Shown here: in pieces, positions 1 to 6,503 of the stretch
Layout of the letters: each line of letters begins with the position of its first letter
Numbering within the stretch: position 1 is the stretch's first letter
From: JAWRCU01 sp033542235
GTDB lineage: Bacteria > Pseudomonadota > Alphaproteobacteria > Rhizobiales > Rhizobiaceae
Direction of reading: 5' to 3'
Length of the DNA: 64,000 nucleotides
NCBI RefSeq assembly: GCF_033542235.1
Contig: NZ_JAWRCU010000014.1
Location: 1 to 64,000 of the forward strand
The notes under the pieces: model-generated
Seen by the model: only the letters and a program-made list of their open reading frames with translations
Told to the model about the DNA's origin: nothing
Database searches by the model: none
Translations under genes and position numbers: made by a program

Positions 1-443
1 AACGGAATCACAAATCCATTTTGCAAGGAATCCCCAGCCGAAGACTTATTTTCCGGCAAAATCGGCAGCTTCGACTGCCCCAAATTCCCACTGCAAATCA
101 GCGACTTGGCAATTCTTCACGGCCGACGACCTAATAACACCGCAGAACAGAGGTCAGGATATGTGACGCGACCATGACCTCCAGCTTAGTTGCGCGGGAT
201 GTCTGCTTGGGCAGAGACAAAGGTCGGCTCTATGACCGAGATGCCGGCGCGCAGCAGTCGTTCGGCCGACTGGAATGGGTCAGTTTGAGAGCTCATGCTA
301 TTTCGCCGTCTCAGCAATGAACGCTGATGGCACCGCAGCGGACACCTATCATTGTCTCCCTGGGGCATCCTCTGACCTTTCCGGCCGGCCGCGATAACAG
401 CGCGGCTCATTCAGCTAGAGCGCTATGAGCCGCACGAGAGCCT
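1..443. other. gene-poor stretch at the window edge
   Basis: No convincing gene was found in these 443 bases. The only candidate is a minus-strand ORF from an ATG at 296 to a stop at 186 (36 residues, starting MSSQTDPFQSAERLLRAG). It lies downstream of the D-aminopeptidase gene on the same strand. It has no clear ribosome binding site and no family I recognise, so it may be a remnant or chance. No terminator with a T-run was seen. Confidence 0.4.
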
Positions 444-2006
444 TCAAGCCACCTTCTTGTAGACGATTTTGCGGGCCAGCCAGCACCCGGCGACAAGGCC
501 GCGAACCTTTCCAGCCACGTCCCGCTCGACCTGTATGGTCCAATCCCCCGGGGCCGGAGCATCCATTGATCGTTGGCAGGATAGAACGAAGACATCACGC
601 CCCACCGGGTAGACGGCGTGCATGGGGCCACGGCCAAGCAGGCCTTCAAAGCGTCCGAACAAGGCGGTTCCGGCCATCCCGATCTCCAGCGAAGCTTCCA
701 ACTCGTCGGAAAAATACTGTCCTTCCAACCCTAAGGAGGCTTCGCCCACGACGCGGACGGCCGTCGCGCTGAGGTTTTCGCCGGGGCGGTTTAACCGGAT
801 CGCGTCTCCGTCGCGTGCCAAGGTCATCGAGGGCGAACCGGCAATGTCCTTCGCCTGGAGGAGCAGCCGCTCGGAAGACGTGGCGTAGTGTGCATCAAGC
901 GCTCCGGCGCCCGCTTCGATGGTAAGCAGAAGGCCGTTGGCCCGGTCCAGATAGCGTCCGTTCCAGGTCGGGTCGGCGGGGGCTGCAGAGGCTGGCGGCT
1001 CGTCGTGGCCAAGGGCGGCGCGCAGCAGCATGCGTGCCGCCTCATGCGCATCAGCCTCATGGTTGAGCAGCACGACCACCGACAGCCGTCTCGACGCTGC
1101 ATGCATGCGCTGCAGGCGAAAGCCGCGCAACGCCCCGCCGTGACCGGTCACGGCGACGCCGTCGACCAACTCATGCGACAATCCGTAGCCATAGCGGGCG
1201 GGAGCCCCGTCGCTGAACGTCTGCGGCTGTGCTAGTCGCCGATAGAGGCCGCCCGCGTCGTCACGCGTGGCGTCTATGTAGCGCTCCCATGCCATCATGT
1301 CGTCCAGCGACGCCGATATCCCCGCGTCGCCCGTCCAGTAGACGCGGTTTGTGGCGGGGAAAAAACCCACCTGGTGGTTGCCTTCGTAGCCCGTCACGCC
1401 ATCCAGGGGCTTGCTGGTGTCAGCGGTCAAAAGCGCTGTCTCCATGCCGGCGGGCCCGAACAGCCGACCGGCATAAAGCTCGGCAAGCGAGCGGCCGGCA
1501 TGGTCTTCCAGCAGATCCGACAGGATGCGGAAATTGCCGTTGGAGTAGGAATAGCTACTGCCTGGCTCGAAATGGGTTGTACGCATGCGGGCCAGAAGCG
1601 GCTTGGCGTCTTCACGGCGGAATACGCCCTCGGGATGCGCACCCTGCACGACCGTCAGCGCCCAGTAGTCGCGCAGGCCTGACTGCATGTTGCAGAGATC
1701 GGCGACACGCGGCAGCCGGCCCTCGAGGCGGGGCAGAAAATCGGGGAGTTTGTCATCGAGACGGGCAGGATCGCCCACCAGGTCCAAAAGAACGCCACAG
1801 GTGAATTGCTTGCTGATGGAGCAGATCGGCATCCGCGTGGCCGTCGTCATGGCCTGCCCGCTTGCCATGTCGGAATATCCCCATGCCTGCCGAGCCAGAA
1901 CCTCGCCGTTCTCCATGACACCAGCGACTCCACCCGGACCCTTGAACTTTTCAGGCAGGGCACGCAACGCCCGGTCCAAGGATGAAGGATCAATCTTGCT
2001 CGTCAA
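444..2006 (-). CDS. dap: D-aminopeptidase (serine peptidase family S12)
   Basis: This 520-residue protein matches the length and layout of the D-stereospecific aminopeptidase of Ochrobactrum anthropi, which releases N-terminal D-amino acids from peptides and amides. The penicillin-binding-like catalytic domain shows S63-I-S-K66 (the SxxK nucleophile motif), Y154-S-N and H289-G-G. Two further beta domains follow up to residue 520. There is no signal peptide, so it is probably cytoplasmic. The start is a TTG at 2006, supported by a GGAG eight bases upstream and by how well the N-terminus fits the family (KFKGPGGV then MPICSISKQF). A beta-lactamase-like esterase is the alternative, but the length and C-terminal domains favour D-aminopeptidase. 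It sits beside the IclR gene on the same strand with a 271-base gap, so co-regulation is uncertain. Confidence 0.85.
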   Translation of the reverse strand: MTSKIDPSSLDRALRALPEKFKGPGGVAGVMENGEVLARQAWGYSDMASGQAMTTATRMPICSISKQFTCGVLLDLVGDPARLDDKLPDFLPRLEGRLPRVADLCNMQSGLRDYWALTVVQGAHPEGVFRREDAKPLLARMRTTHFEPGSSYSYSNGNFRILSDLLEDHAGRSLAELYAGRLFGPAGMETALLTADTSKPLDGVTGYEGNHQVGFFPATNRVYWTGDAGISASLDDMMAWERYIDATRDDAGGLYRRLAQPQTFSDGAPARYGYGLSHELVDGVAVTGHGGALRGFRLQRMHAASRRLSVVVLLNHEADAHEAARMLLRAALGHDEPPASAAPADPTWNGRYLDRANGLLLTIEAGAGALDAHYATSSERLLLQAKDIAGSPSMTLARDGDAIRLNRPGENLSATAVRVVGEASLGLEGQYFSDELEASLEIGMAGTALFGRFEGLLGRGPMHAVYPVGRDVFVLSCQRSMDAPAPGDWTIQVERDVAGKVRGLVAGCWLARKIVYKKVA

Positions 2007-2277
2007 TTCAGGTACTCCAGACGCTGTTGTTATGAATCGAACCGGTTTTGACGATGCCTCGCGGCGGAAGTCAATTTTCGTCGCGGAGAGATTTCAGGAC
2101 GAGGGTTCGGGACGATGGCCGTGCCACGGCCGACGATCACCTCGTGCGATCCGAGAGCCACCAGCGGGGCGGTTGCGGGATCGTTGAACCCGGGCGGATT
2201 ACGCAACAGAACAGGCGCGTATCCGCGCAGGCGTCGGCAAGGGCTTTGACTTCGGAAAGGAAGGGCTTGGTGCGGGG

Positions 2278-3069
2278 CTACTGGCGCCGCAGATGCGGCG
2301 AGAGCTTGCCGGAAATGCGACTGCAGGCCGCCCGCAGGATGCTCAATGTCGCCTCGTGGCGGCTCTCGCGGGTATGGCGGTTGACATAGGCGATGATGAT
2401 CGACGCGATGGTTTTGCCGTCCATGCCGAAGATCGGGCAGCAGATGTCGGTGATGCCGACGAAGTCGCGGCTCTCCCGCAGTTCGTAGCCGCGCGAGCGG
2501 ATCATGCCCAGCTGCGCTTCGAGGGCAGTGCGGTCGATCGGCGTATCTGACGTCTTTTCGCACTCACGGATAATCTTGTCAGCGGCCGATGGCGGCTGGA
2601 ATGCCAATATGACCTGCCCGGATGTCGAGTCGGTCGCCAGCCTGCCGTAGCCAAGCTTGAGTGTGAAGGACATGTCATCGCCGCCGGGTACCGCCGCGGT
2701 TACCACTGTCAGGCCGTGATTGATGACGACGAGGTGCGGCGATTGCCCGCTTTCCTCGGCGACTGCGTAGAGTTCCGGCATTGCGGCGGTGACGAGGTCC
2801 TGCGCGGACGGCGTGTGAAGGCCGAGCTTGAAGAGCTTGTCCGTCAGCGAGAATGCATCGGTTTCGGGATCGCGTTCCAGATACCCGCGCTCTTGCAGCG
2901 CAACGAGCATTCGAAAAATCTCGTTCTTCGAACGGCCAAGCCCGTCCGCGATTTCCTTCATCGTCAGGGCGGAACGCGCACCCGCCAGCAGCTCGAGTAC
3001 CTCGAGGCCTTTGGTGAGGGCGGGTGCCGAATAGGAGGGCTTTCCGTTTTCGTTTTCCTTGCCGCTCAT
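2278..3069 (-). CDS. IclR-family transcriptional regulator
   Basis: This 263-residue protein has an N-terminal winged helix (about residues 15-75, with TMKEIADGLGRSKNEIFRML as the recognition region) followed by an IclR effector-binding domain. The latter contains the usual DSTSGQ stretch and the C-terminal ICCPIFGMDG segment. It is transcribed divergently from the catabolic locus that starts at 3190, with only 120 bases between the start codons. This arrangement is typical of a local IclR regulator acting on the adjacent operon and on itself. The effector is presumably the substrate or an intermediate of that pathway and cannot be read from the sequence. The ATG at 3069 has a GGGGA upstream. 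Confidence 0.9.
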   Translation of the reverse strand: MSGKENENGKPSYSAPALTKGLEVLELLAGARSALTMKEIADGLGRSKNEIFRMLVALQERGYLERDPETDAFSLTDKLFKLGLHTPSAQDLVTAAMPELYAVAEESGQSPHLVVINHGLTVVTAAVPGGDDMSFTLKLGYGRLATDSTSGQVILAFQPPSAADKIIRECEKTSDTPIDRTALEAQLGMIRSRGYELRESRDFVGITDICCPIFGMDGKTIASIIIAYVNRHTRESRHEATLSILRAACSRISGKLSPHLRRQ

Positions 3070-3139
3070 GAATCAATCCCCGTCGCCGCACGACCATAGA
3101 GAAGCGAATTCGCAGGTTCCAGCAGTTTCATATTCAAAC

Positions 3140-3167
3140 TTGACACCATATATAAAACCGTCATGAT
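3140..3167 (+). promoter_or_regulatory. candidate promoter of the catabolic operon
   Basis: A perfect TTGACA at 3140-3145 is followed 16 bases later by CATGAT at 3162-3167, with AT-rich TATATAAAA between them. The site lies in the 120-base gap between the divergent IclR gene and the first catabolic gene, 22 bases upstream of the GTG start. It was read by eye and the transcription start is not known. Confidence 0.45.
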
Positions 3168-3189
3168 CGACCCAACAAGCTGAAACAGC

Positions 3190-4290
3190 GTGAGTGGCAT
3201 GACGAACTTGCAGGTTGTCGGGTCTGAAGTTTTGGGGCGCAGTGCGATCACGCCGCGCCGCAACAGCATTTTTACGTCGGTCGATTTCGATCGACCGGGA
3301 AAGCAGATCGGCTATTTCTGCGTGCCACAGTCCCCGCACGACGATGCCTGGGGAGCCGTTCAGGTTCCCTTGGCAGTGATCAAGAACGGGTCGGGCCCGA
3401 CCGTGCTGATCGAAGCCGGCAATCACGGCGACGAGTATGAGGGGCCGATCGCGCTTGGCGAGCTTCTGCGCGATATCGACCCGCAGGAGGTTTCAGGCCG
3501 CATCATCGCCGTGCCGGCAATCAACGTTCGTGCGGTGGAAGCAGGCACGCGAACCTCGCCCGTCGATGGGCTCAACTTCAATCGCAGCTTCCCGGGCGAC
3601 TTCAACGGCACGCTGACTGAGCAGATCGCTGCCTATCTCCACGACGTCCTTTTTCCGATGGCCGATTACTTTCTCGACCTTCATTCGGGAGGATCGTCGC
3701 TCATGATCCTGCCGAGTGCGATCATAGAGCCGTCGCCGACGACGGACGGCCATCGCCGCAATATCGCCGCCACGCTCGCATTCGGAGCACCGACAGTGGT
3801 GATGGTGGACAATCTGGGCGAGACGCGCACGTCGACTTCATCAGCCAATCATCAGGGCCTTGTCGTGATCGGCAGCGAGATGGCCGGCGGCGGCCTCGTC
3901 AGCCAGGAGGCACTTGCGATCTGCCGGCGCGGTATCCGCAACGTGCTGAAGCACGCCGGCGTGCTGGCCGGCGATCCCGACATACCGGCCGGCGCGAACG
4001 CGCGCGTGCTCAAGGTGCCCGGCAGCGACGCTTATCTTCTTGCCGATGATGATGGCGTGTTCGAACCCATCACCGAACTCGGAAGCGTCGTTCGAAAGGG
4101 CGATGTGGCAGGCCGCATCCATTTTCTCCGCTCGCCGGCCCGCGAGCCGGTGGTGCTCCGCCATCCGATCGATGGCGTCGTTTTCGCCAAGCGCCAGCCC
4201 GGTCGTGTTCGGCCCGGCAATTGCTGCTTCGTCCTCGCGAACGAATATCCAGAAGCGCTGGCCCACGAGGCGGTTGCCGATGAGCTATGA
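3190..4290 (+). CDS. DoeB/EutE-like zinc deacylase (succinylglutamate desuccinylase/aspartoacylase family)
   Basis: This 366-residue M14-related metal hydrolase probably cleaves an N-acyl group from an amino acid. The zinc site is visible as H79 and E82 in GNHGDEYEG and H165 in DLHSGG. The overall pattern (VDFDRPGKQIGYFCVP, then DDAWG) resembles DoeB/EutE, the N-acetyl-diaminobutyrate deacetylase of ectoine breakdown. The other dedicated ectoine genes are absent, so the substrate here may be a different N-acylated compound. The start is GTG 3190 or ATG 3199; neither has a strong ribosome binding site. It overlaps the next gene by 11 bases, so the two are translationally coupled. It is the first gene of the locus controlled, by inference, by the divergent IclR protein. 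Confidence 0.85.
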   Translation: MSGMTNLQVVGSEVLGRSAITPRRNSIFTSVDFDRPGKQIGYFCVPQSPHDDAWGAVQVPLAVIKNGSGPTVLIEAGNHGDEYEGPIALGELLRDIDPQEVSGRIIAVPAINVRAVEAGTRTSPVDGLNFNRSFPGDFNGTLTEQIAAYLHDVLFPMADYFLDLHSGGSSLMILPSAIIEPSPTTDGHRRNIAATLAFGAPTVVMVDNLGETRTSTSSANHQGLVVIGSEMAGGGLVSQEALAICRRGIRNVLKHAGVLAGDPDIPAGANARVLKVPGSDAYLLADDDGVFEPITELGSVVRKGDVAGRIHFLRSPAREPVVLRHPIDGVVFAKRQPGRVRPGNCCFVLANEYPEALAHEAVADEL

Positions 4291-5218
4291 GGACATCAAG
4301 GCGGCGGCCGAGCGAATCGCGCCTTTCGTGCGCAGGACGCCGGTTCTGACACTCGATCATTGCGCCGGCTTTGAGTTGCGCAATCCGGTCCACCTGAAGC
4401 TCGAATGCCTTCAGGTCAGCGGTTCCTTCAAGATTCGCGGGGCCGTTAATCGCGTCAAGTCGCTCGCTGCAGAGCGGATCGCGCATGGCCTCGTCGCCGC
4501 GTCGGGCGGGAACCATGGGCTCGCCAGCGCCTACGTGGCGCGCCAGTCGGGCGTTCCTGCCACCATCTTCCTTCCGACCAACGCCAGCCCGATCAAGGCC
4601 GAGAAGCTTCGCAAATGGGGTGCGGAGGTCCGCTTCGCCGGGTCTGTCTGGGACGAGGCGCATGAGGCGGCGACCGCCTATGCGTCCGAAAAGGGCGCCT
4701 TCTACATGCACCCTTTTGCCGACCAAGCCATCGTCTCGGGACAGGGGACGGTCGCCATCGAGATGCTGGAGCAGGTTCCGGAAGCGGACCTCTACATCGT
4801 GGCGATCGGCGGAGGCGGGCTGATCGCCGGCATGTCGCAGGTGATCAAGACGGTCAATCCAAAGGCCCGGATCGTCGGGGTCGAACCCGTCGGCTCGCCC
4901 ACCTTGCATGCCTGTTTCGCTGCGGGCGGCGTGGTCCGTCTGACTGAGGTCACGACGCGCGTCGCGACCATGGCATGCGGCCGCACGGATGAAAGCATCT
5001 ACGAAGTCGCCCGCAGGCACGTCGATGAGATCGTTCTGATCGAGGACGAGGCGATGCGGAAGGCGGCAGAGCTTCTGTGGTTCGAGTTTGGTATCGCCGC
5101 CGATCTGAGCGGTGCTGCCTCGCTTGCCGCACTGATGGCCGGCGCCGTCGTCCCCAGGCCGGGCGAGCGGATCGCCGGCCTGGTGTGCGGCGCCGGGGTC
5201 GACGGATTGGCTGTCTGA
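4280..5218 (+). CDS. threonine/serine dehydratase-like PLP enzyme (EutB-like)
   Basis: This 312-residue fold-type II PLP enzyme carries the cofactor lysine K51 in SGSFKIRGA, the substrate/phosphate loop SGGNHG at 75-80 and the glycine loop GGGG at 177-180. It lacks the C-terminal ACT regulatory domain of biosynthetic threonine deaminase, so it is a catabolic type. The ATG at 4280 overlaps the end of the deacylase gene. Paired with a DoeB-like enzyme it recalls the eutB/eutE pairing of hydroxyectoine use. In this locus it more likely deaminates the amino acid released by the deacylase. Such enzymes release enamine/imine products, which fits the RidA gene at 12385. Serine racemase-like activity is an alternative. 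Confidence 0.85.
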   Translation: MSYEDIKAAAERIAPFVRRTPVLTLDHCAGFELRNPVHLKLECLQVSGSFKIRGAVNRVKSLAAERIAHGLVAASGGNHGLASAYVARQSGVPATIFLPTNASPIKAEKLRKWGAEVRFAGSVWDEAHEAATAYASEKGAFYMHPFADQAIVSGQGTVAIEMLEQVPEADLYIVAIGGGGLIAGMSQVIKTVNPKARIVGVEPVGSPTLHACFAAGGVVRLTEVTTRVATMACGRTDESIYEVARRHVDEIVLIEDEAMRKAAELLWFEFGIAADLSGAASLAALMAGAVVPRPGERIAGLVCGAGVDGLAV

Positions 5219-5235
5219 GGAGGGCAGCCGAGAGA

Positions 5236-5364
5236 ATGCCGGTGCTCGCCGACGCCGGAGGAAATGTCACCGAAAGGGCTGGCCGCAATGCCGGCAAAAT
5301 CCAGCCGGTGACTATGAGAAGAGGCGAACGAAGGTCCGCCACGGACCAAACTGGCTGTGTTTAG
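5236..5364 (+). CDS. possible 42-residue leader ORF before the binding-protein gene
   Basis: An ATG at 5236 preceded by purine-rich GGAGGG opens a 42-residue frame (MPVLADAGGNVTERAGRN...) ending at a TAG at 5362-5364. That stop lies at the ribosome binding site of the next gene. No family is recognised. It fills the 159-base gap between the dehydratase and the binding protein and overlaps a hairpin, so it could be a leader peptide or chance. Confidence 0.2.
   Translation: MPVLADAGGNVTERAGRNAGKIQPVTMRRGERRSATDQTGCV
5266..5312 (+). other. bulged RNA hairpin upstream of the binding-protein gene
   Basis: GTCACC (5266-5271) pairs with GGTGAC (5307-5312) and GGCTGG (5277-5282) pairs with CCAGCC (5301-5306). 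This leaves a one-sided GAAAG bulge and an 18-base loop. It sits about 65 bases before the start of the substrate-binding protein. It could protect the downstream message or regulate its translation; no T-run follows, so it is not a simple terminator. Confidence 0.35.
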
Positions 5365-5377
5365 AGGAGAACCAAGC

Positions 5378-6397
5378 ATGAAAACCGTTCTGAAAGCTTC
5401 CCTCGCCGTGATCGCTCTTGCGGTCGCGACTCCGTCGATCGCTCAGGAGAAGGTGCTGGGCCTTGCCGCCATCGATCTGCAGAATTCCTTCTTCGTGCGC
5501 ATGAAGGAAGCCGGCGACGTCGCCGCTTCCGACTATGGGGTGAAGTCCACCTGGCAGAGCGCCGAAGGCAGTGTCGAGAAGCAGGTCGGCATCATCGAGA
5601 ATTTCATAAACCAGGGTGTCAGCGCGATTCTTATCGACCCGCTCGACAAAAACGCGGTGGTCCCGGTGATCAAGAAGGCCATAAACGCGGGCATTCCGGT
5701 CATTACGATGGGCAACAAGGTGGAAGCCGACGGCAACTACTCCACGCTCTACCCCGACTATGACAACATGTCGATGGTGGCCCGCGCCATTGGCACGTCG
5801 CTGGGCGGCAAGGGCGAGATCGCCCTGCTGGTCGGTTCGCGCGGCAATTTCGTTTCCGACACGCGCGAGAAGGGCTTCGTCGATACGATCACCAAGGAGT
5901 TCCCCGATATCAAGATTGTCGGCACGGAGCCTACCGGCTGGGATGCCTCCAAGGCGACCAACGCGGCGCAGACCTGGCTCACCACCTATCCGGACCTGAA
6001 GGCCATCGCCTGCATCTCCGACAGCCTCTGTCTGGCGGCGGATTCGGTCGCGACCTCGATGGGCTCGGAGCTGATCTACGGCGGATATGACGGCGACGCC
6101 GAAATGAAAGAACTGATCGACAGCGGCAAGATGGTCATGGACGTCCTGACCGGCGCCTATCGCGTCGGCTACTGGAACATCGCGGTTGCCGCCCGACTCG
6201 CGAAGGGCGAGGAGCTGCCGAAGGACCTCTACATGCCGACCTACTTCGTCACCTCGGACGCCACGGCCGAGAAGCTGAAGGCCGGCGGCCTGAAGTTCGA
6301 CTACATCAATACCGAAAAGCAGGCGATTGAAGCCAAGAACTACACCGAGCAGCTCGGCCCCAAAGTCCCGGCTTCCGCGATGACGGTCGGCAAGTAA
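5378..6397 (+). CDS. sugar-type ABC transporter periplasmic substrate-binding protein
   Basis: This 339-residue exported protein has a signal peptide (MKTVLKASLAVIALAV, probable cleavage after PSIA) and a type I periplasmic-binding fold of the ribose/RbsB class. The GIIENFINQGVSAILIDPLD and GIPVITMGNK segments are typical. It would deliver the substrate to the permease-ATPase proteins encoded downstream. The start is the ATG at 5378, seven bases after AGAGGAGA; the upstream GTG at 5357 would overlap that ribosome binding site. RbsB-class proteins also bind polyols, amino sugars and other small polar compounds, so the ligand is open. Confidence 0.9.
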   Translation: MKTVLKASLAVIALAVATPSIAQEKVLGLAAIDLQNSFFVRMKEAGDVAASDYGVKSTWQSAEGSVEKQVGIIENFINQGVSAILIDPLDKNAVVPVIKKAINAGIPVITMGNKVEADGNYSTLYPDYDNMSMVARAIGTSLGGKGEIALLVGSRGNFVSDTREKGFVDTITKEFPDIKIVGTEPTGWDASKATNAAQTWLTTYPDLKAIACISDSLCLAADSVATSMGSELIYGGYDGDAEMKELIDSGKMVMDVLTGAYRVGYWNIAVAARLAKGEELPKDLYMPTYFVTSDATAEKLKAGGLKFDYINTEKQAIEAKNYTEQLGPKVPASAMTVGK

Positions 6398-6409
6398 CAG
6401 GTGTCGAGG

Positions 6410-6459
6410 CCACCGGCGCAGCAGGCGCGCCGGTGGCTCTTCGGCCTGCCAAAGCAGGC
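6410..6459 (+). other. two intergenic hairpins after the binding-protein gene
   Basis: A perfect 10-base stem CCACCGGCGC (6410-6419) / GCGCCGGTGG (6427-6436) with a 7-base loop is followed by GCCTGC/GCAGGC (6444-6449/6454-6459) with a 4-base loop. Neither has a T-run. Hairpins at this place in ABC operons commonly stabilise the binding-protein message or reduce read-through, which keeps the binding protein in excess over the membrane parts. Confidence 0.5.
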
Positions 6460-6503
6460 GGCCACCCCGGCCGACGGCTTTCCGTGTTTTAGGGGATGAC
6501 ACA

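Noticed and set aside
186..410. 74-residue minus-strand ORF near the window start
   Set aside because: Weak start, no recognisable domain; only the last 36 residues could be a gene, and that is not supported by a ribosome binding site.
3190..5218. A complete ectoine degradation operon
   Set aside because: Only eutE-like and eutB-like genes are present; hydrolase, eutC and the Ehu importer are missing from the window.
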